Positions 6,904-13,902 of a stretch of DNA of 35,659 bases are shown here, piece by piece (the first letter of the stretch is position 1; each line of letters opens with the position of its first letter). This DNA comes from CAZEFK01 sp964511405 (GTDB lineage: Bacteria > Pseudomonadota > Alphaproteobacteria > Elsterales > Elsteraceae): contig CAZEFK010000054.1 in the NCBI GenBank assembly GCA_964511405.1, positions 1 to 35,659 of the forward strand. Reading direction: 5' to 3'. The position numbers were made by a program, and so were the translations under genes. The notes below the pieces were generated by a model, which was given only the letters and a program-made list of their open reading frames with translations, had not been told where the DNA came from and ran no database searches.

Positions 6904-8121
6904 ATGACCGAGGGATCCGCCGTTACCGGCCGCGCGGCCGCACCGCCGCTGTGGTTGCTGGTGCTGATCACGGCGTCGGGAACGCTGGGCATGCACATCT
7001 TCATCCCGGCGCTGGCCGAGGCCGGACGGGACCTCGGCGCCGACGCGGCGACCATGCAGCTCACGGTCACGCTGTACATGGCCGGCCTCGCGATCGGGCA
7101 GCTGGTCTATGGACCGCTGTCCGACCGCTTCGGCCGCCGACCGGTGCTCCTGGCCGGCCTGCTGCTGTACCTGGCGGCCTCCGGGCTGGCCGTGATGGCA
7201 CCGACCGCCGGGCTGCTGATCCTGTCCCGCCTGGCCCAGGCCTTGGGCGGCTGCGCGGGCCTGGTCCTGGGCCGGGCGATCGTGCGCGACACTGCCGCGT
7301 CGCGGGACATCGCAGCCCGGCTCGCCCTCCTCAACCTAGTGCTGATGGCGTCGCCGGGCCTGGCGCCGCTGGCCGGCGACCTGCTGACGGTGGCCGTCGG
7401 CTGGCGCGCGATCTTCGTTCTGCTGTGCGCCATCGCCGCCGTGACTGTGGGCCTGGTCCTTCTGCGCCTACCGGAGACCGCCGCTGCGGCGCGCGCGCAA
7501 GGACTGGCCGCGCTCGCCCACGGCTATGGCCGGCTGCTCGCCCGCCCGCGCTTCCTGGGCTACCTGGTCGGCGGCTCCTGCAACACCACCAGCATGTACG
7601 CCTTCCTGTCGGCATCGCCCTACATCTTCGTGCGCGAGCTGGGACGGCCGCTGGAAGAGGTCGGCATCTACTATTTCGTCGTCATCATGGGCGTTTCCGT
7701 GGGCAGCCTGATCGCCAACCGGAGCGTGGCGCGGGTGGCGCCGGACCGGCTGCTGCGAGCGGCCAGCATGACGGCGACCGTCGCCGCGCTCCTGTTCCTG
7801 GGCATCGTGCTGACCGGCCGCCTCAGCGTCGCCGGCGTGCTGATGCCCATGCTGCTGTTCACGACCGCCGCCGGCGTCGCCAGCCCGCTGGCGCTGACCG
7901 GCGCGGTCAGCACCGACGCCAAGACGATCGGCAGCGCCGCCGGGCTCTATGGCTGCGGCCAGATGGTGATCGGTGCGCTGTGCACCGCGCTGGCCGGCAT
8001 CGGACCGGATCCCGCGCGCGCCACCGCCCTGGTGCTGGCCGGAGCCGCGCTGGCGGGCCAGGCGGCGCTGGCGGTTGCGCTCAGGACGCCCAATTCTCCC
8101 GATATTCGGGATAGAGGGTGA
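6904..8121 (+). CDS. Bcr/CflA-family MFS multidrug exporter
   Basis: The 405-residue membrane protein has about 12 segments. The first segment with GTLGMHIFIPAL, the loop YGPLSDRFGRRPVLL between segments 2 and 3, and the segment-4/5 stretch GRAIVRDTAASRDIAARLALL are hallmarks of the Bcr/CflA drug-proton antiporters (DHA1 12-segment type). Natural substrates are unknown for most members. ATG at 6904 has no strong ribosome site, so translation may be partly coupled to the hydrolase gene upstream (47-bp gap). Its last 41 bases overlap the convergent SDR gene, encoding the tail on both strands. The function as an exporter is well supported; the substrate is not. Confidence 0.88.
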   Translation: MTEGSAVTGRAAAPPLWLLVLITASGTLGMHIFIPALAEAGRDLGADAATMQLTVTLYMAGLAIGQLVYGPLSDRFGRRPVLLAGLLLYLAASGLAVMAPTAGLLILSRLAQALGGCAGLVLGRAIVRDTAASRDIAARLALLNLVLMASPGLAPLAGDLLTVAVGWRAIFVLLCAIAAVTVGLVLLRLPETAAAARAQGLAALAHGYGRLLARPRFLGYLVGGSCNTTSMYAFLSASPYIFVRELGRPLEEVGIYYFVVIMGVSVGSLIANRSVARVAPDRLLRAASMTATVAALLFLGIVLTGRLSVAGVLMPMLLFTTAAGVASPLALTGAVSTDAKTIGSAAGLYGCGQMVIGALCTALAGIGPDPARATALVLAGAALAGQAALAVALRTPNSPDIRDRG

Positions 8122-8884
8122 GCCCGCCGTCGACGTAGAGCGTCTGGCCGGTGATGTAGGCGGCGTCGTCCGAAGCCAGGAAGGCGAAGGCCGCGGCCAT
8201 CTCGCTCGCCAGGCCCGGCCGGCCCATCGGGATGTGGCGGGCGACGGCGCCGCGCCGGACCGGGTCGTCCACCCAGTCCCGGTTCATCGGTGTCTCGGTC
8301 GCGCCGGGAGCCACCGCGTTCACGCGGATGCCGCGGCCGGCATATTCCAGGGCCAGCGTTCGGGTGAGGTTGCCGAGGCCGCCCTTGCTGATGGAATAGG
8401 CCAGGTAGCCCGGCTTCGGTACCGTCTCGTGGACGCTCGAGGTCGACAGGATCACGCCGCGCGTGCCCGCCGCCAGGAATGCCTGCAGCGCCGCCCGGGC
8501 GCACAGATAGGCGCCGCGCAGATTGACGCTCAGGATCCGGTCGAAGTCGGCCAGGGCAATAGTGTCGGACGGTCCGCCACGCTGGATGCCGGCATTGGCG
8601 ATCAGCACATCAAGCCCGCCGAGGCTGGCCTGGGCCTCGGCGAACAAGGACTGGATGCTGGCGGGATCGGCGACGTCAGCCGCGATCACGACGGCCGAAG
8701 CCGGATGTCCGGACGCAGCTGCCGCCGCCTGCACGAGGCCGAGGCACTCCTGCGCATCGGCGCCAATGTCGCGGTCCGCGATCGCCACATGGGCGCCCTC
8801 CTCGGCGAACCGGATCGCCGTGGCCCGCCCGATGCCGCGCGCTCCGCCGGTTACGATCACCCGTTTGCCCGCCAGTCCCCGCAT
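8081..8884 (-). CDS. Short-chain dehydrogenase/reductase (SDR, glucose-1-dehydrogenase-like)
   Basis: The 267-residue protein is a classical SDR: nucleotide-binding TGGARGIG at 12-19, NAG at 97-99, catalytic Ser150, Tyr163 and Lys167 in the YxxxK motif, and PGATETPM after the active site. Asp37 at the end of the second strand suggests a preference for NAD(H). The ending DGGLTLYPEYRENWAS resembles proteins annotated as glucose 1-dehydrogenase, but substrate prediction within SDRs is unreliable. ATG at 8884 was chosen because GAGGA lies six bases upstream; a GTG at 8899 is possible. The gene is divergent from a MarR regulator, which probably controls it, and overlaps the exporter gene by 41 bp at its 3' end. 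Confidence 0.9.
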   Translation of the reverse strand: MRGLAGKRVIVTGGARGIGRATAIRFAEEGAHVAIADRDIGADAQECLGLVQAAAAASGHPASAVVIAADVADPASIQSLFAEAQASLGGLDVLIANAGIQRGGPSDTIALADFDRILSVNLRGAYLCARAALQAFLAAGTRGVILSTSSVHETVPKPGYLAYSISKGGLGNLTRTLALEYAGRGIRVNAVAPGATETPMNRDWVDDPVRRGAVARHIPMGRPGLASEMAAAFAFLASDDAAYITGQTLYVDGGLTLYPEYRENWAS

Positions 8885-9007
8885 CGCCCGTCCTCGCACT
8901 GTTCCCGCGCTGCATCACGCCTAACGACAGTCCTCGGCGCAATGTCCTTGGCAATCCAATTTTGAGTTGACTCGGCCCGGCCGCACGGGCAGCCCTTCCG
9001 TCAGACG

Positions 9008-9020
9008 TGTTTCTGAAACA
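9008..9020. promoter_or_regulatory. Perfect palindrome TGTTTC-T-GAAACA, candidate MarR operator
   Basis: A 6-1-6 perfect palindrome lies 21 bases before the marR-type start codon in the 156-bp gap shared with the divergent SDR gene. MarR dimers typically bind 13-20 bp palindromes overlapping their own promoter. Assignment to this regulator is inference from position and symmetry. Confidence 0.6.
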
Positions 9021-9040
9021 GAGCCGCCGGGAACTGGGAC

Positions 9041-9523
9041 TTGCCGAACGATCCGCTCGACGCGCTGTACAGCCGGCCCGGTTTCATGATCCGGCGCGCC
9101 CACCAGATCGCGGTCTCGCTCTTCCTGGAGGAGACGCAGGCCTTCGGGATCACCACGACCCAGTACGGCGTGCTGTACATCCTGAAGCACCGGCCCGGGC
9201 TCGACCAGATCTCGGTGGCCAAGCTCCTGGGGCTCGACCGCTCGACCACCGCGCTGGTCGTGCGCAAGCTGGAGCACAGCCGCCTGATCGAGCGCGCGGT
9301 CGACCTGCAGGACCAGCGCCGCCGCAATCTGCGCCTGACGCCGGCCGGGCACGAGATGCTGGTGGCGCTGGCCGAGCCGGTGCGGCGCGCCCAGCAGCGG
9401 GCGCTGTCGGTCTTCGACGAGCGCGAAGGCCAGATGTTCATGAGCCTGCTGGACCGCTTCACCACGGCCTTCAACCGCGAAAGCCGCATTCCGATCGAGC
9501 GGCCGGCGCTGACCGCGGAGTAG
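9041..9523 (+). CDS. MarR-family transcriptional regulator
   Basis: The 160-residue protein has the MarR winged helix-turn-helix: ITTTQYGVLYIL, then LGLDRSTTALVVRKLEHSRL as the recognition region and the DLQDQRRRNLRLTPAG wing with the conserved DxRxxxxxLT pattern, followed by a C-terminal dimerisation helix. The frame is closed by a TGA at 9014-9016, so TTG at 9041 (preceded by GGGAAC) is the only start that keeps the conserved N-terminal helix; ATG at 9086 would lose it. MarR proteins usually repress themselves and a divergent gene and release DNA on binding a small phenolic ligand; here the divergent SDR gene is the likely target. Ends 4 bp before the convergent ATP-grasp gene. Confidence 0.88.
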   Translation: MPNDPLDALYSRPGFMIRRAHQIAVSLFLEETQAFGITTTQYGVLYILKHRPGLDQISVAKLLGLDRSTTALVVRKLEHSRLIERAVDLQDQRRRNLRLTPAGHEMLVALAEPVRRAQQRALSVFDEREGQMFMSLLDRFTTAFNRESRIPIERPALTAE

Positions 9524-9527
9524 GCGG

Positions 9528-10661
9528 CTACTCGGTCACCGGATACCGCCCCAGCAGCGCCTGCTGGCGGCGATAGAGGTCCAGGAGATCGCGCAGCTTC
9601 ATCGGCCGGTAGCCGCGGGCGCGGTTGCAATGGCCAATCTCGAACAGCAGGCCGAACTGCCGGAGCAGCGTCCGCCAGGCCGACCACAGCCCGGTGTCGC
9701 GGTCCCAGATATGGATCGCCTCGCTCCCGGCGCCGTTGACTTCGATGATCCGGAAGCCTTCGCCGCGCTGCAGCGCAGCCAGCGAGGCGAACCGCACGTC
9801 GAAGCGGCCGAAATGGAATTCCGGAATGGCCCGGGCGATCTCGTCGAACCGACGGACTATGGCCGGGGTGACATAGGCGGCTCCGTCGCGGAAGATGGCG
9901 CCCTTGCAGTGGTTGCCCGCGAACACCAGCGGCACCGCCTCGCCCGCCGCCGGCACCTCGGCCAGCCGCGCGGCCAGGCGCGGCAGGTAGATCCGAGAGA
10001 TCCGCCCGGCGCGGGGGTCGCGCCGGACCAGCTGCTCGACGGTCGAGATCCCGTCGCCGATCACCCGCGGGAAATATTTCAACGTCATCGAAAAAATCCG
10101 GCCGCTCGCGTCGCCGGGCCTGCGCACATAAAACACGCCGGCCTCGCCCGGCTCGGCCACCAGCTGCTGCAGCAGCAGCGTCTCGCCCTGGGGAAACGCC
10201 TGCAGATAGCGGGCGAGGTCATGCGCGCCGCGGATGACCTGGACGCCGGCCCCCTGGCAGCCGATGTCGGGCTTGGCCACCAGCGGCAGCCCCAAGCCGG
10301 CCTCGGCCAGCGCGGCTTCGGCCGCGGCCCGGTCGCGGCCAGGATCGCCCGAGGTCCGGAGACTGACGAACGGCGCGAACCAGCGCCGGGCATCGACACC
10401 GAGGCCGGCGAACATCCGGGTCTTCGACTCGCCGCACAGCCCGCCCGCCTCCATGGCCGGGTTGGCCAGCGTCGGCAGGGTCAAGGACCGGTAGCGCACG
10501 GCCAGGCAGGCCCATTGCAGCACAACCGGCAGATAGAACAGGCTGGGCGGCCAGAACTCGAAGGGCGACAGCACCCGGCGCCCCGGGCCGAGCGGCGGCA
10601 GGTCGGACGGCCCAGCCGGGGCGACCCAGCCTGCCGCCACCGGTCCGGCCGAAAGCGTCAT
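9528..10661 (-). CDS. ATP-grasp ligase, D-Ala-D-Ala ligase/cyanophycin-synthetase-like
   Basis: The 377-residue product has an ATP-grasp fold: Lys130 in LVAKPDIGCQGAG with the glycine loop at 134-139, a substrate/nucleotide block LLLQQLVAEPGEAG at about 162-175, GDGISTVEQL at 202-211, Asp288 in GRFDVRF, and the metal pair Glu307-x-Asn309 in IIEVNGAGS. The enzymes join a carboxylate to an amine through an acyl phosphate; the actual substrates are unknown. The N-terminal block SPFEFWPPSLFYLPVVLQW is unusually hydrophobic and may associate with the membrane. ATG at 10661 overlaps the DedA stop as ATGA, so the two are translationally coupled. The frame stays open far upstream but that part is a shadow of dedA. 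Convergent with marR. Confidence 0.8.
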   Translation of the reverse strand: MTLSAGPVAAGWVAPAGPSDLPPLGPGRRVLSPFEFWPPSLFYLPVVLQWACLAVRYRSLTLPTLANPAMEAGGLCGESKTRMFAGLGVDARRWFAPFVSLRTSGDPGRDRAAAEAALAEAGLGLPLVAKPDIGCQGAGVQVIRGAHDLARYLQAFPQGETLLLQQLVAEPGEAGVFYVRRPGDASGRIFSMTLKYFPRVIGDGISTVEQLVRRDPRAGRISRIYLPRLAARLAEVPAAGEAVPLVFAGNHCKGAIFRDGAAYVTPAIVRRFDEIARAIPEFHFGRFDVRFASLAALQRGEGFRIIEVNGAGSEAIHIWDRDTGLWSAWRTLLRQFGLLFEIGHCNRARGYRPMKLRDLLDLYRRQQALLGRYPVTE

Positions 10662-11251
10662 CGGGCAGCGGCTTGGGCTGATTGGCGGCGCGATGCGATC
10701 CATCGCCCGACCAGGACCAGCGCCAGGGCGATCATGACCCCGCCCGGCCAGCGCCAGGTCGCGACGTAGCGGTCGGCGACGGCGCCCAACTCCAGCGACA
10801 GCCCGAACAGCAGGCTGGTCCAGACCAGGGTGGCACCGGAGGCAGCCACGGCGAACCGCCCGAACGGCAGGCCCAGGAAGCCGCAGGCCGTATAGGTCGG
10901 CAGTCGCGTGCCCGGCAGGAAGCGCGTGGCGACCACGGTCGAGACCAGCCGATCGCCGAGCCAGGCCCGACCCCAGCGGATCCGCGGCTCGCCGATCCAC
11001 CGCCGAAGCCAGCCAAGCCGCGCCGCCAAGCGCCCGAGGCCGTACAGGCCCAGATCGCCGATGGCCACGCCGAGGCACAGCGCAGCCAGCGCCAGGGGCC
11101 CGGACAGGGCGCCGTCGGTGACCCGCATGGCCGCGAGCACGGTCGTCGCGTCCTCCAGCACGAAGGTGCCGAGGATGATGGCGACGGCTTGGCCAAGCGG
11201 GCTGGTGGCGGCAGCCAGCAGGGCCGGCGCGAAGCCGGTCACCAAGTTCAT
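10658..11251 (-). CDS. DedA-family (VTT/SNARE-associated) membrane protein
   Basis: The 197-residue protein has about five hydrophobic segments and the DedA signatures: FVLEDATTVLAA near the N-terminus, GDLGLYGLGR, and the core TRFLPGTRLPTYTACGF with the conserved Arg-Phe-hPro-Gly-hR pattern. DedA proteins are proton-driven transporters; characterised members flip undecaprenyl phosphate or other lipids, or affect membrane potential and drug tolerance. AAGGAGGA before the ATG at 11251 is one of the strongest ribosome sites in the window. The stop codon overlaps the start of the ATP-grasp ligase (ATGA), indicating an operon and joint function, perhaps in modifying or transporting an envelope compound. 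Divergent from the class V aminotransferase. Confidence 0.88.
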   Translation of the reverse strand: MNLVTGFAPALLAAATSPLGQAVAIILGTFVLEDATTVLAAMRVTDGALSGPLALAALCLGVAIGDLGLYGLGRLAARLGWLRRWIGEPRIRWGRAWLGDRLVSTVVATRFLPGTRLPTYTACGFLGLPFGRFAVAASGATLVWTSLLFGLSLELGAVADRYVATWRWPGGVMIALALVLVGRWIASRRQSAQAAAR

Positions 11252-11438
11252 GCGAACCGTCCTCCTTGGCGATGGTTCTGATACGCCCCCGCATCCACGG
11301 CTCCGGCGCGCCGGTCGATGCGGGCGGGCGCAGGCGGTGTCTGGATCCTCAACGCCCGGATGGGGACGCGGTTCGCCGGCCTTGCCAGGAGCGACGCCGG
11401 CTTCTAGGACTGGCCTGACCCTGGATCCGAGATCAGCC

Positions 11439-12599
11439 ATGAACGCGCCCCGCCCGCCCGCCTATCGCCTGCGCCTGCCCGGTCCGGTCGCCGTCCCCGA
11501 GCGCGTCCTCCGGGCGCTCGCCGAGCCGATGGTCGATCACCGCGGGCCCGAGTTCCGCGCCGTCTTCCAGGAGATCAATCGGCTGGCCCAATCGGTGCTG
11601 CGGACGACCGCTCCGGTGTTCCTGCTGGCGGGGTCCGGCACCGCGGCCATGGAAGCGGCGATCGCCAACGTCGTGGCGCCGGGCGACCGCGTCCTTGCTG
11701 TGGTCGAGGGCAGCTGGGGCGAGCGCATGCGGCAGATCGCGGCCGCCTATGGCGCCACGGTCGACGCCGTCGAGGCCGAGTGGGGCCAGTCGGTGCCGCC
11801 GGCGGCGATCCTCGCCCGGCTGGACCAGGCCGACTATCGGGCGGTCCTGATCTGCCACAACGAGAGCTCGACCGGGGCGGTCGCCGACCTCGCGGCCCTG
11901 GGTGCGGCCCTGCGCGACCGGCCGACCCTGCTGGTGGTGGATGCCGTGAGCTCGGCCGGCGGCATGCCGCTGGAGATCGACGGCTGGGGCCTCGATGTCG
12001 TCTTCACGGGCTCACAGAAGGCGTTGATGAACCCGCCAGGCCTCGGGCTGGTGGCGGTCGGGCCGAAGGCGTGGCCGGTGATCGAACGGCCAGGCGCATC
12101 GCGCTTCTATTTCGACTTCCGCAAGGCCCGCGCCGCGCTGGACAAGGACGAGACGCCCTTCACGCCGGCGGTGACGCTGGCCCGCGGCCTCCTGGAAGCG
12201 CTGCGGATGATCGAGGCCGAAGGGCTCGAGGCCGTGATCGCCCGCCATCGCCGGCTGGCCCGGGCCCTGCGCACCGGCGCCGAGGCGCTCGGGCTGGGCG
12301 TGTTCACGCGGGCGCCCCTGTTGTCGAGCACGGTCACCGCCCTGGAGCTGCCGGCCGGGATCGATGCCGCCCCGCTGCGCGACCGGTTGCGGACGGGGTA
12401 CGGCACCGTGGTTGCCGGGTCGCGCAACCGCCTGGCCGGCCGGGTGATCCGGATCGGCACCATGGGCGCCATCGACGATGCCGACATCCTGACCGACCTG
12501 GTCCACCTGGAAGCGGCGCTGCGCGACCTCGGCCACCGGGTCGAGCCGGGCGCCGGCATTGCCGCGGCGGCCGCGGCGCTGGCGGCGGCGGAAGCCTAG
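11439..12599 (+). CDS. Class V aminotransferase, alanine/serine-glyoxylate type
   Basis: The 386-residue PLP enzyme has the fold-type I landmarks of class V: LLAGSGTAAMEAA at about 62-74, HNESSTG at 140-146, Asp168 in VVDAVSSAGG, and the Schiff-base Lys194 in TGSQKALMNPPGLG. It resembles alanine-glyoxylate, serine-glyoxylate and ureidoglycine-glyoxylate aminotransferases; no purine or serine-cycle genes lie nearby to choose among them. The last 20 residues are almost pure Ala/Glu and probably disordered. ATG at 11439 begins the conserved LRLPGPVAVP block closely. It is divergent from dedA across 187 bp that contain a 12-bp palindrome CCGGCGCGCCGG at 11303-11314, and its stop codon overlaps the convergent DUF1194 gene by four bases. 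Confidence 0.88.
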   Translation: MNAPRPPAYRLRLPGPVAVPERVLRALAEPMVDHRGPEFRAVFQEINRLAQSVLRTTAPVFLLAGSGTAAMEAAIANVVAPGDRVLAVVEGSWGERMRQIAAAYGATVDAVEAEWGQSVPPAAILARLDQADYRAVLICHNESSTGAVADLAALGAALRDRPTLLVVDAVSSAGGMPLEIDGWGLDVVFTGSQKALMNPPGLGLVAVGPKAWPVIERPGASRFYFDFRKARAALDKDETPFTPAVTLARGLLEALRMIEAEGLEAVIARHRRLARALRTGAEALGLGVFTRAPLLSSTVTALELPAGIDAAPLRDRLRTGYGTVVAGSRNRLAGRVIRIGTMGAIDDADILTDLVHLEAALRDLGHRVEPGAGIAAAAAALAAAEA

Positions 12600-13333
12600 C
12601 CCGGCGGACGTCCGGGTGCGCCCGGACCGGTCGCGATCTCGCTGACCAGCTTGCGGGTCATGGCTTCGGCGAAGCTCTTGAAGTCCCGAACCATGAGCAC
12701 GAAGCTGCCGGGGCCGCCGATGACGTTGCGCCGGTAATATTCCTGCAGTCCTTCCGGCGGCTGGACGTGGGCGAAGGTGTAGTTCATCGGGTGCTCGTTG
12801 ACGATGGCGAGCCCGTTGATGACGATCCCGGCGGCCACGGCTTCGTCCCGGGCGACGGCGACGTCGCGGCCGGAGTTGTTGGTGCCGTCGCCCGAGACGT
12901 CGATCGCCTGGCGTTCGGTCTGCATCGGCAGTGCCTTGAGCAGCTTCACGCCGGCATCGATGCCGCCGCTGATCGACGTGAAGCCGGCGAACGAGCGCGG
13001 GAGTGTCTGCAGCTGGTCGGCGAAGGCGCCGGCGGTCTCGTCGTCGCTCAGCACCGTCCAGTCGATCACCGTCTTGACCTGGGTCGAGGCGGCGAACTCG
13101 ACGAAGCTTACGGCGATGCTGCCGATCGCCCCGGAGCGGATCGCCTGCAGCACGCGCGGATCGGTGAACGCGGCCGCGTAACCCTGGCGCTGCAGCCGGA
13201 ACTCGCCATCGTCGATGCTGCGCGACACGTCGACGACCAGGACCAGCGCCAGGTCCACGGCATCGGCCGCGCATGCCGGAGCGCCGAGACCCAGGCTCGC
13301 CAAGGCAAGCCCGATGACCGCCAGAGCCTTCAC
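12596..13333 (-). CDS. DUF1194 protein, exported von Willebrand A-like
   Basis: The 245-residue protein begins with a signal peptide (MKALAVIGLALASLG, cleavage near CAA-D at 23) and a von Willebrand factor A domain with the MIDAS motif DVSRS at 35-39 (DxSxS). Further blocks are SISGGID and DVSGDGTNNSG, the latter matching the second metal-binding region, and INGLAIV. This is the DUF1194 family, common in alphaproteobacteria and of unknown function; metal-dependent protein binding in the periplasm is the natural guess. The last residues (TGPGAPGRPPG) are Gly/Pro-rich. It is a single gene, convergent with the class V aminotransferase and downstream-oriented from the GNAT gene region. Confidence 0.88.
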   Translation of the reverse strand: MKALAVIGLALASLGLGAPACAADAVDLALVLVVDVSRSIDDGEFRLQRQGYAAAFTDPRVLQAIRSGAIGSIAVSFVEFAASTQVKTVIDWTVLSDDETAGAFADQLQTLPRSFAGFTSISGGIDAGVKLLKALPMQTERQAIDVSGDGTNNSGRDVAVARDEAVAAGIVINGLAIVNEHPMNYTFAHVQPPEGLQEYYRRNVIGGPGSFVLMVRDFKSFAEAMTRKLVSEIATGPGAPGRPPG

Positions 13334-13395
13334 AAGCGCCTCCCACCGTTACCGACGGAATGCCGCTCAACGGTAGGAGCCGAATCCCTCCAGCG

Positions 13396-13893
13396 TCAAC
13401 CGGGCGGCGAGGCGGCCGGCAGAGGGTAGTCGTATCGGATGAACCCGTTCCAGCGGGCCACGCGGTCATAGAGCCGGCGGGCGGTCGCGTTATCCGCCTG
13501 GGTCATCCAGTAGTAGCGCGCGCAGCCCTGCGTGACCGCGGCAGCCGCGACGGCCTCGATCAGGCGGCGGCCATGGCCGTGCCCGCGGACAGCGGGATCG
13601 ACGAACAGGTCCTGCAGGTAGCAGGCCGGCTGCTCGCTCCAGCCATGCTCATGGAACAGGTAATGGGCGATGCCGGCCAGCGGCGCCCGGCTGCCGTCCA
13701 GGCGCAGCCCCAGGCCATGGACGCCGCGCCCGGCACCGTCCGCGGCACTGATCCGGGCCCAGGTCGCGTCATAGACCCGGTCCGGCAGGGTGGTGTTGTA
13801 GAAGGCGAGATAGCCTTGCCACAGCTCGGCCCAGCGCGGGCGATCGGCAGGGCCGAGGCGGGTGACGCAGGGGCCGGCGGCGGTCTCGGTCAT
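13396..13893 (-). CDS. GNAT-family N-acetyltransferase
   Basis: The 165-residue protein is a GNAT acetyltransferase. The acetyl-CoA pyrophosphate loop is RGHGHG at 103-108 after the strand YLQDLFVDPAV, followed by the helix RRLIEAVAAAAV, and the C-terminal TQADNATARRLYDRVARWNGFIRYDY matches motif B. The N-terminal WQGYLAFYNTTLPDRV is typical of a subgroup related to yeast HPA2 and diamine acetyltransferases. The acceptor is unknown. It is 9 bp downstream of mdoH on the same strand, so the two genes are probably co-transcribed; a role in modifying a glucan or a housekeeping acetylation cannot be separated. Confidence 0.88.
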   Translation of the reverse strand: MTETAAGPCVTRLGPADRPRWAELWQGYLAFYNTTLPDRVYDATWARISAADGAGRGVHGLGLRLDGSRAPLAGIAHYLFHEHGWSEQPACYLQDLFVDPAVRGHGHGRRLIEAVAAAAVTQGCARYYWMTQADNATARRLYDRVARWNGFIRYDYPLPAASPPG

Positions 13894-13902
13894 GATCGGC
13901 GA

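Noticed and set aside
8097..8111. Palindrome TCCCGA-TAT-TCGGGA inside the overlap of the exporter and SDR genes
   Set aside because: It is within coding sequence of both genes and too short to call a terminator without a T-run.
10662..11294. Upstream in-frame extension of the ATP-grasp ligase
   Set aside because: It is a shadow of dedA in another frame; the ligase similarity begins after ATG 10661.
11303..11314. 12-bp palindrome CCGGCGCGCCGG between dedA and the aminotransferase
   Set aside because: Pure G/C palindromes of this size are expected by chance at this GC content, and it is not placed at a clear promoter.
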